Origin: Verrucomicrobiota bacterium
GTDB lineage: Bacteria > Verrucomicrobiota > Verrucomicrobiia > Chthoniobacterales > Chthoniobacteraceae
Reading direction: 5' to 3'
NCBI GenBank assembly: GCA_003402745.1
Contig: QQND01000031.1
Location: 1 to 33,405, forward strand
DNA: 33,405 nt
The position numbers and the translations under genes are program-made. The notes below the pieces were generated by a model. That model saw only the letters and a list, made by a program, of their open reading frames with translations, made no database searches and was not told the DNA's origin. Position 1 is the first letter of the stretch, and each line of letters starts with the position of its first letter. Below, piece by piece: positions 1-8,433 of this stretch.

Positions 1-15
1 CCCAGAACCCCCCAG

Positions 16-1395
16 CTATCCCGGGACGCCCGCAAGTTCCCCGGCCCCGGGCAGCGCCTGCCAACCGGCACTCCCCTCCCCGCCCGCATTGCGAATCGCC
101 GCCGCCACCATCGCACGACGCTCCTCGGGCCGCTGCCAGCGCTCGCGCACCCCCGGATCCAGCCCCCAAAGTGGGTCGAAATACACAAACCACTGGCCCG
201 GTTTCACCGAGGGACTCGTAAAAACCGCTATGCCGTGGGTGCGATCATAATATTCAAAAGAGTGGCCATCCCGCTTGCCGCCCCCGCCCATCGTGTCGAC
301 CACAAAAGCCGGCGTGTGGAACCCCGCCGTCGTGCCGCGGACCCGTTTCTCCACCTCCACCCCCTCCGCGAGGGAGGTGCGTAAGTCCTCCACCCCGGGC
401 ACCATGTCGTGAAAGTAGACGTAGTACGGCTGAATGTTGATGTAACCCAGGCGTTTAACCAGCAGCTGCATCTGCGCAGGATGCGAGTTCACACCGCTCT
501 GTAACACCGTCTGACAGCGCACCGTGATGCCCCGCTCCACCAGCAAATCCATCGCCCGCCGCGTGCTTTCCACAATCTCGTTCGGACTGTTGAAATGCGT
601 GTGAACCACCGCCGTCTTGTGCAACCGACGCCCCAACTCCACCACACGGGTGAGCGCGTCGGTCCACCGTGCGTCCGAGAGCACCTTCTGCGGCATCACG
701 CACAAACCCTTGGTCGCAAACCGGATCCGGCGCACGTGGGGGATCTCCAGAAGACGCCGGCCAATCGCCTCCAAATGGTCCGGGCGCAGGTTGTAGGAGT
801 CCCCCCCGCTAATGACGACATCCTCGAGTCCCGGCTTGGACTCGATGTAAGCGAAAGCTTGGTCCCAGCGGGTCTGGCTGGCGTGGAGTTTGAGCTTCTC
901 CCCCACCCGCTCGGTGTCCGAGCCCACGGCGTACGAGCGCGTGCAAAACCTGCAATACACCGGGCAAGTGTCCACAGGCAAAAAAAGCGCCTTGTCCGGA
1001 TAGCGATGGGTGAGGCCGGGCACCGGGGAGTCCTGCCGCTCCGCCAGCGAGTCGAGCTGGAGCATCGGATGGTCGGGCTGTTGAGTGGAGCGCAAAGGTA
1101 GAAACTGGGAGCGAATGGGATCGATTTCGGGAGTCTCCCAGTCAATCAAACTCAGCAGATGGGGCGAAATCCGAAGGGCCATCGGCGCGTTTTGGATGCC
1201 GGAGGCAAGGTCCTCGTAAAAACGCTCCCCGACCAGTTCCCCCAAGACCAAGCGCAACTGGGCGACACTCGTGACCGTGGCCCGCTGCTGAAACTGGTGG
1301 GTTTCAAATTCATCAGCCCCCACCTTGCTAAAACCGGGGATCTGCCGCCAGTACTCCCCTGAGCGAAGGGCACGGTGTGTTAATTCATGATTCAT
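16..1395 (-). CDS. kamA: Lysine 2,3-aminomutase family radical SAM enzyme
   Basis: This 459-residue protein is a radical SAM, PLP-dependent aminomutase that would move the alpha-amino group of L-lysine to the beta carbon. The iron-sulfur motif CPVYCRFC is present (C144, C148, C151). The PLP lysine lies in the GGGGK motif (K374). Asp330 (in YFHD) and Asp367 (in FVVD) match the two aspartates that hold the lysine side-chain amino group in clostridial KamA; glutamate aminomutases change these residues, so lysine is the likeliest substrate. The start at 1395 is preceded by GGGAGGGG; an upstream in-frame start at 1449 is less likely. The protein is longer than EpmB, so EF-P modification is less likely than beta-lysine synthesis. 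No beta-lysine acetyltransferase gene (ablB) lies nearby. It is divergent from the mla operon. Confidence 0.9.
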   Translation of the reverse strand: MNHELTHRALRSGEYWRQIPGFSKVGADEFETHQFQQRATVTSVAQLRLVLGELVGERFYEDLASGIQNAPMALRISPHLLSLIDWETPEIDPIRSQFLPLRSTQQPDHPMLQLDSLAERQDSPVPGLTHRYPDKALFLPVDTCPVYCRFCTRSYAVGSDTERVGEKLKLHASQTRWDQAFAYIESKPGLEDVVISGGDSYNLRPDHLEAIGRRLLEIPHVRRIRFATKGLCVMPQKVLSDARWTDALTRVVELGRRLHKTAVVHTHFNSPNEIVESTRRAMDLLVERGITVRCQTVLQSGVNSHPAQMQLLVKRLGYINIQPYYVYFHDMVPGVEDLRTSLAEGVEVEKRVRGTTAGFHTPAFVVDTMGGGGKRDGHSFEYYDRTHGIAVFTSPSVKPGQWFVYFDPLWGLDPGVRERWQRPEERRAMVAAAIRNAGGEGSAGWQALPGAGELAGVPG

Positions 1396-1665
1396 AAACC
1401 CCTCCCTGAGGGCACGCCCCTGCCCAACCGACTCGAGGGCCGGGCACACACTGCTAAAACAAACCGGATGACGCAGACGCCGAAATCCATGGGAAGCCTA
1501 GTCTGCTTTAAAGCATGGGCGGCCGTCAATAGAGGGGGCCGGCGGGCGTTTTTAAAAAATCACAGGGGAATACGCTCTCGGGTGAAATCTTGGCAACAAA
1601 CAGTCGCACCAAGGTTAGATTTATTATCTACTAAGGAAGATGAGTGGGCTAAACGATTTTAACGG

Positions 1666-2442
1666 ATGGTTGTTGCACGAGTAGGCAAATTCACTTTGGA
1701 CAAGGTGGCCGCCACAGGGCGCTGGGCGCTTTTTAGCGTCCAGGCTTTGGCGCGCGTGCGCTCCGGGGGCGAATTCAAAACGCGTTTGGAGCGCTCCGTT
1801 TTTGAAATCGGCGTGCGCTGCGTGCCTGTGATCGCCATCGTTGCGGCCTTCGCGGGACTGGTGCTGGGACTGCAGGGGCACTACGTGCTGTCGCGTTTTG
1901 GAGCCTCAGGGATGCTCGGAACCCTGGTTTCGCTGAGTTTGTGCCGGGAATTGGGCCCGGTGCTCGCGGCCTTGATGATCGCCGGGCAGGCGGGCACGGC
2001 CCTGGCTGCGGAGCTTGGGATTCAGCGCTCCACCGAGCAAATCGACGCGATCGAACTCATGGATATTTCCCCGGAGGGATTTCTGGCGGGAGCCCGACTG
2101 CTGGCCTCGCTTCTGGTATTTCCCTCGCTCACCTCGCTTTTTGTGCTGATTGGCGTTACCGGAGGCTGGCTTTCGGGATGCATCCTGATGCCCCAAGATT
2201 CCAATGCCTACTGGTCAGCCGTTCACGAGGCGCTCAAGACCCGGGACATTCAGGAGTGCCTCCTGAAGGCGCTCGTGTTCGGGCTGCTCACAACCTCCCT
2301 CTGCGCCTACCAAGGGTTCCACGCGCACCGCTCTGGCGAGGCCGGCGCGCGCGCGGTAGGCGTGGCCACCGTGCGCGCCATTGTGCTCTCAAGCATCGCG
2401 ATTTTAGCCGCCGATTACCTCATCACCGCCGCCCTCCTGTGA
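1666..2442 (+). CDS. mlaE: MlaE-type ABC permease of phospholipid transport
   Basis: This 258-residue inner-membrane permease belongs to the MlaE/YrbE family, which forms the membrane core of the Mla ABC complex moving phospholipids between the membranes. The family signature is clear: RELGPVLAALMIAGQAG followed by AELG and EQIDAIELM (about residues 95-130). Several hydrophobic segments flank it. An in-frame TAA at 1660-1662 limits the start to ATG 1666 or later, and no good Shine-Dalgarno precedes it. A 14-codon ORF (1640-1684) in another frame overlaps the start and could couple translation. It is the first gene of mlaEFDCA, and its TGA overlaps the GTG start of mlaF by 4 nt. No mlaB (STAS) gene is present. 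Confidence 0.93.
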   Translation: MVVARVGKFTLDKVAATGRWALFSVQALARVRSGGEFKTRLERSVFEIGVRCVPVIAIVAAFAGLVLGLQGHYVLSRFGASGMLGTLVSLSLCRELGPVLAALMIAGQAGTALAAELGIQRSTEQIDAIELMDISPEGFLAGARLLASLLVFPSLTSLFVLIGVTGGWLSGCILMPQDSNAYWSAVHEALKTRDIQECLLKALVFGLLTTSLCAYQGFHAHRSGEAGARAVGVATVRAIVLSSIAILAADYLITAALL

Positions 2443-3233
2443 CCACGACGGCCCTTCCAACGCCTCCGCTTCTGGAGGTCTCACACCTTCGGAAATGCTT
2501 CGGAACGCGCGAAGTTTTAAGCGACGTGAATTTTCAAGTGCCCGCCGGCGCCGTCGTTTCCGTCCTGGGCCGCAGCGGCACCGGTAAGTCCGTCCTCTTA
2601 AAGTGCATCGTCGGCCTCCTCAGCGCGGACTCGGGCGAGGTGCACTACAAAGGAAAGTCCCTTCAAAACGCCTCCCAAATGAGCGTCCTACGCCGTTGTG
2701 CGAGTTACGTTTTCCAACACAACGCCCTCTTTGATTCGGCCACGGTGTTTGAAAACGTACTCCTTCCCCTGCAGGCGCGCGGCACCGGGCCCCGCGAAGA
2801 ATGGGGGGCGCAAGTGCGCGAGGTGCTGGGCCGGCTCGAACTGGAGGATGCCGCCCAACGCTACCCCTCGGAACTCTCCGGAGGCATGCAGAAACGCCTG
2901 GCGGTGGCGCGCGCCTTAGTCACCCAGCCCGAGCTGGTCTTTTTCGACGAACCCACCGCGGGCCTCGATCCCCTGAGGCGAAACGCGGTTTTTGAAATGA
3001 TCTCCAAGCTGCAGCGCGAAAGCCGGTTTACCGCAGTGGTCGTCACCCACGACGTCCAAGAGGCGCTCGTGGTCAGTTCCCGCATTTTGTGGCTGGATGC
3101 GGGCCGGGTGCGTTTCGACGGCCCAGCCGAGGCGTTCGGAGCCTCCAGAGACCCTGAAATCTGCGGGTTTCGCGACAACATTGAGGCCTTGAAGCAGGCC
3201 CTGCAGCCCCCGATACCTAAGGAAGTTAACTGA
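2439..3233 (+). CDS. mlaF: MlaF-type ABC ATPase of phospholipid transport
   Basis: This 264-residue cytoplasmic ATPase powers the Mla transporter. It shows Walker A GRSGTGKS (44-51), Q-loop VFQHNALFDS (Q93), signature LSGGMQKR (146-153), Walker B LVFFDEP (166-172) and the switch histidine in VTHD (H204). The reading frame is open far upstream inside mlaE. The start is taken as GTG 2439 because it overlaps the mlaE stop as GTGA and gives an N-terminus that begins just before the ABC domain. This layout implies translation coupled to mlaE. It lies 12 nt before mlaD. Confidence 0.93.
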   Translation: MTTTALPTPPLLEVSHLRKCFGTREVLSDVNFQVPAGAVVSVLGRSGTGKSVLLKCIVGLLSADSGEVHYKGKSLQNASQMSVLRRCASYVFQHNALFDSATVFENVLLPLQARGTGPREEWGAQVREVLGRLELEDAAQRYPSELSGGMQKRLAVARALVTQPELVFFDEPTAGLDPLRRNAVFEMISKLQRESRFTAVVVTHDVQEALVVSSRILWLDAGRVRFDGPAEAFGASRDPEICGFRDNIEALKQALQPPIPKEVN

Positions 3234-3245
3234 CGCACTGAATTC

Positions 3246-3731
3246 ATGAAAGGGACCACACTGGAAAGAATCGTAGGCCTGTTTGTTCTAGCATCCGTTG
3301 GATGTGTGAGCTTCTTCGCCCTTAAACTGGGTTCAGTCAGCCTGCGCCCCTCGGAAACCTATTCCATCGAGGCCCGTTTCTCAAACGCCGCAGGCCTCAT
3401 CGTGGGCTCGGAAGTCTCAGTCGCCGGCGTCCCTATCGGCTCCGTCACCAGCATGAAGCTGGGCAAGGATTTCTCCGCCCTCGTTGCCATGCGCATCAAC
3501 AAGCAGTTTCCTGTGCCGTCCGACTCCATCGCGTCGATCCGCGGCCACGGTCTTTTGGGCGACAAATACGTCGCCATCTCCCCCGGATCCGAAGACGACA
3601 CCATCAAGCCGGGCGCTCGCATCACAGACACAGAATCCGCCGTGGATTTAGAATCCCTGCTGAGCCGGTTTGCCTTTGGGGCCATGCAGGGCGACAAGTC
3701 GGACAAAAAGGAACCCGCCAAGGCGCCCTAA
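3246..3731 (+). CDS. mlaD: MlaD-type MCE-domain substrate-binding protein
   Basis: This 161-residue protein has one N-terminal membrane anchor (about residues 8-28) followed by a single MCE domain (about 38-115). The domain carries the typical pattern FSNAAGLIVGSEVSVAGVPIG and GLLGDKYVAI. In the family, MlaD forms a hexameric periplasmic ring on MlaFE and binds lipid. The C-terminus (DLESLLSRFAFG) matches the usual helical end, then a short Lys/Pro tail. It sits third in the mlaEFDCA operon, with 28 nt to mlaC. Confidence 0.92.
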   Translation: MKGTTLERIVGLFVLASVGCVSFFALKLGSVSLRPSETYSIEARFSNAAGLIVGSEVSVAGVPIGSVTSMKLGKDFSALVAMRINKQFPVPSDSIASIRGHGLLGDKYVAISPGSEDDTIKPGARITDTESAVDLESLLSRFAFGAMQGDKSDKKEPAKAP

Positions 3732-3759
3732 CCCCCCTCCTCCAATTTTTCAGAGTCCT

Positions 3760-4353
3760 ATGTTACCGTACAAACCCTCCCACGTCCTGAGCGCCCTCGT
3801 AGTTCTGTGCGCCTCGCCTCTGGCGAGCGCTGCCACCGCAGAGACTCCCGATGCCACCTTGAACCGCGGGCTTGCCGAAATTCTCTCCGTGGTCAAGGGG
3901 CACCCCAGCAACAACCCCGCCGAACTCGCCAAGCGTTTGCGCCCCACCTTGGAGAAGTTTTTCAACTTCGAGAGCCTCACCCGAAAGGCCCTCGGCGCCG
4001 GCTGGAAAGACCTCACTAAGGAGCAGCAGACCCAGGCCGTAAAACTGTTTTCTGAAATCATCATCCGCAGTTACACCAGCAAGTTCGACCCCAACAGCCA
4101 GGTCGAAATCCAATTCGCCAAAGCGCAGGACCTCGGCGACGGGCGCAAAGAAGTCCCAGCCGCCGCCAAATACCAGGGCAAGGTCGTCGCCGTTTCTTAT
4201 CGCATGGAAACTGCCCTGGAAGCCTGGCGTGTATACGATGTCATTGTCGAGGGCGTCAGCCTCGCGGCCAATTACCGCGCACAGTTCGACTCCATCCGCC
4301 AAAAGGGCGGGAGCGAGGCCCTCCTGAAGGCCATGGAAGATAAACTCAAATAG
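3760..4353 (+). CDS. mlaC: MlaC-type periplasmic phospholipid carrier
   Basis: This 197-residue protein is the soluble periplasmic shuttle (MlaC/Ttg2D family) that carries phospholipid between the outer-membrane MlaA site and the inner-membrane MlaFED complex. It has a signal peptide (about residues 1-25, cleavage after ASA). The mature domain shows family features such as FFNFESLTRKALG, the segment around EQQTQAVKLF, and a near-consensus end VYDVIVEGVSLAANYRAQF plus KGG. An earlier in-frame start at 3670 would add a proline-rich stretch overlapping mlaD. ATG 3760 directly precedes the signal peptide and is preferred. It is followed after 9 nt by mlaA. Confidence 0.93.
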   Translation: MLPYKPSHVLSALVVLCASPLASAATAETPDATLNRGLAEILSVVKGHPSNNPAELAKRLRPTLEKFFNFESLTRKALGAGWKDLTKEQQTQAVKLFSEIIIRSYTSKFDPNSQVEIQFAKAQDLGDGRKEVPAAAKYQGKVVAVSYRMETALEAWRVYDVIVEGVSLAANYRAQFDSIRQKGGSEALLKAMEDKLK

Positions 4354-4362
4354 CCCAAGATT

Positions 4363-5211
4363 ATGCGCAGTCATCTTAAAATTCGAACTGCCCTTCTGCT
4401 GGCCGCCTCCACCATCCTCCTGGTCGACGGAAGCCCCGTTCAAGCCGGCACTACCTCCAAGGAAGTCAAAACGCCGCGGTCTTCACACCACAAATACGGC
4501 AAGCCTGACAAACACGGCAAACACCGCAAGCCGACCAAACGCATTCACTCCAAGTTCAACCCCGTCTCCACCTTTGACGACCCCTACGGGGACGAGCAAG
4601 TGCGCCCGATGAACGATTCCTTTGAACCGTTTAACCGGGCAATCTTCGCCTTAAACCACCAGTTCTACCGTTTCGTGGCCAAACCCCTGGCCAAGGCCAC
4701 CGTTTTCCTGATTCCGAAACCCGTCTTAAACGCCGCAGGCCGCGTGATTGATAATGTGGAGTCTCCGGTGCGGATTGGCTCCAGCCTTCTGCAGGGCAAA
4801 TTCAAGCGTGCCGGGCAAGAAACAGGCAAGCTTCTGGTCAATTCCACCCTCGGAGTGGCCGGCATCTGGAAACCCTCCGACAAAATCGGGGCCCTCAAAC
4901 GCGTCCCCGCCGAAGATGTGGGCCAGGCTTTTGGCAATTGGGGAATCCCCGCCGGGCCGTACCTCGTGCTTCCCGTGCTGGGGCCCAGTTCCGTGCGGGA
5001 CCTTGTGGGCAAAGTCGGCGACAGCTGCCTCAACCCAGAGTCCTGGCTGGGCACCGAAGAGTTTAAACGCTTGATCAAATCCTGCCAGGCGGTCGTAGAA
5101 AACCCCGACCGGATGGAGACCTACAACAACGCCACGGCCGATGCCGTCGACCCCTACGTGTCGATGCGCGAGTCGTTTGTTAGTTACCGCCGAAATGCGG
5201 TGGAAAAATAG
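4363..5211 (+). CDS. mlaA: MlaA/VacJ-family outer-membrane lipid protein, no lipobox
   Basis: This 282-residue protein belongs to the MlaA (VacJ) family, which extracts misplaced phospholipid from the outer leaflet. Family motifs are FEPFNRAIFALNHQFYRFVAKP (about 88-109, cited by its first and last residues FEPFN and AKP), the GPYLVLPVLGPSSVRD block and the C-terminal DPYVSMRESF. The N-terminus is a signal peptide ending near PVQA, but no cysteine follows, so there is no lipobox, unlike Escherichia coli MlaA. No in-frame upstream start exists because a TAG lies at 4351-4353. A His/Lys/Gly-rich stretch (about residues 34-64) separates the signal from the domain. It is the last gene of the mla operon. 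Confidence 0.9.
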   Translation: MRSHLKIRTALLLAASTILLVDGSPVQAGTTSKEVKTPRSSHHKYGKPDKHGKHRKPTKRIHSKFNPVSTFDDPYGDEQVRPMNDSFEPFNRAIFALNHQFYRFVAKPLAKATVFLIPKPVLNAAGRVIDNVESPVRIGSSLLQGKFKRAGQETGKLLVNSTLGVAGIWKPSDKIGALKRVPAEDVGQAFGNWGIPAGPYLVLPVLGPSSVRDLVGKVGDSCLNPESWLGTEEFKRLIKSCQAVVENPDRMETYNNATADAVDPYVSMRESFVSYRRNAVEK

Positions 5212-5234
5212 GCCCAAACGCGGCGCGGCGGGCC
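5211..5234 (+). terminator. Weak hairpin after mlaA
   Basis: GGCCC (5211-5215) can pair with GGGCC (5230-5234) across a CG-rich loop. An AATTATT stretch follows. It starts at the mlaA stop codon and could end the mla transcript, but it has no proper T tract. Confidence 0.25.
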
Positions 5235-5240
5235 CAATTA

Positions 5241-5268
5241 TTACATTCTAAAAAAGAAAGTTACATTC
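5241..5268 (+). promoter_or_regulatory. Direct repeat TTACATTC, 20-bp period, upstream of ribBA
   Basis: TTACATTC occurs at 5241-5248 and again at 5261-5268, exactly 20 bp apart (about two helical turns), with an A-rich spacer. TACATT resembles a -10 element, so one copy may be a promoter, or the pair may be an operator. A related TACATTC lies at 7399-7405 upstream of the sterol-desaturase gene. Confidence 0.35.
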
Positions 5269-5269
5269 C

Positions 5270-5298
5270 GAGGGCGTGCGTTAGAAAACGGCGCCCTC
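5270..5298 (+). promoter_or_regulatory. Hairpin in the ribBA leader
   Basis: GAGGGCG (5270-5276) pairs with CGCCCTC (5292-5298). Inside, CGTT (5279-5282) pairs with AACG (5287-5290) around an AGAA loop, leaving a 2x1 internal loop. No FMN-riboswitch consensus was recognised around it. The end lies 49 nt before the ribBA ATG. Confidence 0.4.
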
Positions 5299-5347
5299 CG
5301 CGCATTTCAGGTTGAGCCGCATCAAGCGATGGGTGAACATTACGCTA

Positions 5348-6556
5348 ATGTCTAACCAACCGCCTTTTGATTCCATAGAGGACGTCCTCGCCGATATTCG
5401 CGCAGGAAAACTCGTGGTTGTCACCGACGATGCGGACCGCGAAAACGAAGGTGACCTCGTGCTGGCCGCCGAAAAAGTCACCCCCGAGACCGTCAACTTC
5501 ATGGCCACCCACGGCCGCGGTCTCATCTGCGTTCCCGTCACCGAAGAGCGCGCTGACGAGCTTGGACTCCAGAGCATGGTTTCCCAAAACCGGGAAAGCC
5601 ACCGCACCGATTTTACCGTCTCCGTAGACGCCACCTACGGCATCACCACCGGCATTTCAGCCCAAGACCGCTCGGCAACCATCGCCATCTTGGCTGATCC
5701 TCTCGCCAAGGCCGGGGACCTCGTCCAACCCGGGCACATCTTCCCCTTGCGCGCCCGGGCTGGAGGCGTTCTCAGGCGCGCCGGTCACACTGAGGCCTCC
5801 GTGGACCTCGCCCGGTTGGCGGGCCTGCGCCCTGCCGGGGTTTTGTGTGAAATCCTCAATACCGACGGCACCATGGCGCGTCTGCCCGAACTCATCGAGT
5901 TCAAGAAACAGCACAACCTCAAAATGTGCAGCATCGCCGACCTCATCGCCTACCGGCGCACTCAGGAAAAACTGGTGGAGCGCGAACAGGTCGTCCAGCT
6001 CCCCACCGATTATGGCGACTTCGAACTGCACCTGTACCGCAGCACGATCGACGGCGAGCACCATTTGGCGCTGGTGAAGGGCGACTTAACCCAGGCCCAG
6101 GCTCCCCTCGTGCGCGTCCACAGCGAGTGTCTCACAGGCGATGTTTTTGGTTCGCGCCGCTGCGATTGCGGCTCCCAACTCCAACAGGCCATGCAGATGA
6201 TCGAGGCCGAGGGGTGCGGAGTGGTCCTCTACATGCGCCAGCATGAAGGACGCGGCATCGGGCTGCCCGCAAAAATCCATGCCTACAAATTGCAGGAAAG
6301 CGGCCTGGACACGGTGGAAGCGAACATCCGGCTGGGTTTCCCGGCAGAGTTACGCGATTACGGCGTAGGAGCGCAGATTCTGGTGGATCTTGGAATCCAC
6401 AAAATGCGGTTTCTCACCAACAACCCGAAGAAAGTCATCGGCCTCGAGGGCTACGGGTTAGAGATTGTCGAAAGGGTGCCCATCCACACCGAACCCAATC
6501 CACACAACGCCGGGTATCTGGCGACCAAACGCTCGAAAATGGGCCACCTTTTGTAA
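5348..6556 (+). CDS. ribBA: Bifunctional DHBP synthase / GTP cyclohydrolase II
   Basis: This 402-residue cytoplasmic enzyme covers both entry points of riboflavin synthesis. The N-terminal half (about 8-205) makes 3,4-dihydroxy-2-butanone 4-phosphate from ribulose 5-phosphate, with [10 protein letters not shown] (27-36), [10 protein letters not shown] and PGHIFPLRA. The C-terminal half opens GTP. Its zinc cysteines are present (C261, C272, C274), as is the catalytic block [12 protein letters not shown]. Both halves look intact and active. ATG 5348 starts just before the domain; a TTG at 5312 in the same frame would only add 12 residues. No other rib genes are next to it. The leader carries direct repeats and a hairpin. 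Confidence 0.95.
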   Translation: MSNQPPFDSIEDVLADIRAGKLVVVTDDADRENEGDLVLAAEKVTPETVNFMATHGRGLICVPVTEERADELGLQSMVSQNRESHRTDFTVSVDATYGITTGISAQDRSATIAILADPLAKAGDLVQPGHIFPLRARAGGVLRRAGHTEASVDLARLAGLRPAGVLCEILNTDGTMARLPELIEFKKQHNLKMCSIADLIAYRRTQEKLVEREQVVQLPTDYGDFELHLYRSTIDGEHHLALVKGDLTQAQAPLVRVHSECLTGDVFGSRRCDCGSQLQQAMQMIEAEGCGVVLYMRQHEGRGIGLPAKIHAYKLQESGLDTVEANIRLGFPAELRDYGVGAQILVDLGIHKMRFLTNNPKKVIGLEGYGLEIVERVPIHTEPNPHNAGYLATKRSKMGHLL

Positions 6557-6958
6557 CCCAGGGCTCCGCTGCCCTTCCACTCAAAGGCTGCCAAAAACCA
6601 GCAAGGGTGTGGGCACTCAGGGCTGTAATTTTAAGGACCAACTCGGCTGCGAACCCCCACAGTCCAAGGGACCCGGTGCCAAAACTTACACCCTGACCCT
6701 CTTCGCGCTTTCCTCCCCTCCGGACCTCGCCCCGCAGACAAGCAAGGTCGACTACACAACCCTCATGGCGGCGACGCGCGGAAAAACCCTCGCGGCCACA
6801 GACCTCAATATAGGGTACACGCGGGCACGCTCCGGCAACGACGCACCAACCGCGCCCCCCCAACCACCGCCCCCAAGCACTCCAAATTAAAGGCGCCGTT
6901 CCTCACAGAGCGCGAAACGGGCCTTGCCCGCCCTGCTCCACTGGGAGAGCCTCCAAGG
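6557..6958. other. 402-bp gene-free stretch after ribBA
   Basis: I see no convincing gene, RNA or repeat here. Open frames on both strands have no family resemblance. Just after the ribBA stop, AGGGC (6560-6564) can pair with GCCCT (6571-6575), a weak stem without a T tract that might help end the transcript. A GGGAG at 6942-6946 may serve as ribosome site for the next gene. Confidence 0.5.
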
Positions 6959-7336
6959 GTGTCCACCCAAATCCGTATTGCCGCAATCTTTGGCGCCAGT
7001 GCCGTCGCTCTCGGCGCTTTTGGCGCGCACGGGCTCGCCTCTCTCTTGGCCGCCAACCAGACCCTGGAGGTTTGGCGTACCGCCTCGCTGTACCATCTTT
7101 TACACGCGGTTGTGTTGCTTTTCGTCGCGACCCACCCGGCCGCCAGCCGCCGCGTTTTCCAGCTGTTCGCCTTTGGAATCCTGATCTTCAGCGGCTCCCT
7201 CTATGCCTTGAGTGTGACCAACCTCAAAATTCTCGGGGCCGTCACCCCTCTGGGAGGTCTGCTGCTTATCCTGGGCTGGCTTTCGCTACTGTTTCCAAAA
7301 AAACCACAAGACCCCAGGCCAACCCCTCCTCAATAA
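6959..7336 (+). CDS. DUF423 family small membrane protein
   Basis: This 125-residue protein matches the DUF423 (YgdD-like) family of small inner-membrane proteins of unknown function. The N-terminal pattern GASAVALGAFGAHGL (about residues 12-26) is the family hallmark, followed by WRTASLYHLLHAV and a GILIFSGSLYAL segment. Four hydrophobic helices can be drawn. The start is GTG 6959, with GGGAG about 12 nt upstream; no ATG alternative fits. The C-terminus is a short proline-rich tail. It may be co-transcribed with the sterol-desaturase-type gene 93 nt downstream. Confidence 0.85.
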   Translation: MSTQIRIAAIFGASAVALGAFGAHGLASLLAANQTLEVWRTASLYHLLHAVVLLFVATHPAASRRVFQLFAFGILIFSGSLYALSVTNLKILGAVTPLGGLLLILGWLSLLFPKKPQDPRPTPPQ

Positions 7337-7429
7337 CACCCCAACAGCCGCCGCTCTACGGCACCGATCCTTCCCCTCCGGCCCCAAACAAAAAGCGCTA
7401 CATTCGAGCGCCCTTGGTGTTGCAAAAAC

Positions 7430-8257
7430 ATGACCCTCAAAACCCTCCTCCTGCGTCCGCTCCTCGGACTCATTGTCTTGGGAGCGTTGTTTTACACCGT
7501 CGAAAAAATCGCCGGCCGCAGCCGCCCCCAGGCCGTTTTTCGTAAAGGCTACCTGACGGATCTGATGTATTTTTTCACCGCACCGCTCATGAAAATCGTG
7601 GTCAGGGCGACTATGCTCGTTCCTGTCGCGGTTTTGCTTCTTCTCCACCTCACCACTCCGGAAGAAATGCGTGGCGGCCTCTACCACGGATACGGCCCGC
7701 TGAGCCGCCAGCCGGGTTGGCTGGCGGCCCTCCAAATTTACCTGCTCGTGGACTTTTTCGGCTACTGGACGCACCGCCTTTTTCACACTGGAAAATGGTG
7801 GCCCTTCCATGCCGTCCACCACAGCTCCGAGGACGTCGACTGGCTGGCCAGCGTGCGCGTCCATCCCGTCAACGAACTCGTCGACAGACTGGTTCAGGCC
7901 ACCCCGGTCCTTCTTCTGGGATACAATCCCACCCTCACGCTAGCCACCGCTCCCATCCTCACTTTGTACGCCATCACCCTCCACGCCAACGTGAACTGGG
8001 ACTACGGCCCGCTGCGCGCCTGGATTTCCTCCCCCGTATTCCACCGCTGGCACCACTCCCAGGAACCGCAGGCGCGAAATAAAAACTTCGCCGGCTTACT
8101 CCCTCTCTGGGACGTTCTTTTCGGCACGTATTACATGCCAAAAGACCGGGTCCCCACAAACTTTGGCGTCGATTCACCCATCGCCAGCGGCTTTTTCGAC
8201 CAGCTCTGGGACCCCTTCAAAAAGCTGCTGCCTCCCGCCAAAAAAGGCGATACGTGA
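7430..8257 (+). CDS. Sterol desaturase / fatty acid hydroxylase family protein
   Basis: This 275-residue membrane protein belongs to the di-iron fatty-acid-hydroxylase superfamily. It shows HRLFH (H115-H119), HAVHH (H127, H130, H131), single histidines at 145 and 185, and HRWHH (H205, H208, H209), which together make the expected metal cluster. Hydrophobic segments lie near residues 10-22, 55-73, 98-112 and 160-183. The reaction is oxygen-dependent hydroxylation or desaturation of a lipid; the substrate cannot be told. Upstream, GCGCT (7395-7399) and AGCGC (7407-7411) flank ACATTCG, similar to the ribBA upstream sequence. The stop is followed by a convergent gene. Confidence 0.88.
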   Translation: MTLKTLLLRPLLGLIVLGALFYTVEKIAGRSRPQAVFRKGYLTDLMYFFTAPLMKIVVRATMLVPVAVLLLLHLTTPEEMRGGLYHGYGPLSRQPGWLAALQIYLLVDFFGYWTHRLFHTGKWWPFHAVHHSSEDVDWLASVRVHPVNELVDRLVQATPVLLLGYNPTLTLATAPILTLYAITLHANVNWDYGPLRAWISSPVFHRWHHSQEPQARNKNFAGLLPLWDVLFGTYYMPKDRVPTNFGVDSPIASGFFDQLWDPFKKLLPPAKKGDT

Positions 8258-8433
8258 CCGGCAAAGAAAGCATCGTTACGGTGAAAATCAAATTTGAGAG
8301 CGCCGTGAGCCTTTCTGTCGAATCCGACGACCGTAATTTTATAGACCTCCTCCCAGCTCCAGACACCGGGCCCCTTCGACGCCCCGTCCGAACGCCCCCC
8401 AGAACTCCATACGGAATCCCGCACAACGCCGGA

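Noticed and set aside
1941-2438. N-terminal 166-codon extension of the mlaF frame
   Set aside because: It overlaps mlaE in another frame and has no ABC-family content; the GTG at 2439 gives a normal MlaF length.
5212-5347. FMN riboswitch before ribBA
   Set aside because: The conserved RFN boxes, such as the ACCGGCGGT type, are absent and the leader is too short for the usual element.
6465-6890. 141-codon plus and 142-codon minus frames after ribBA
   Set aside because: They overlap the ribBA end, have no recognisable features and a low-complexity tail; treated as non-coding.
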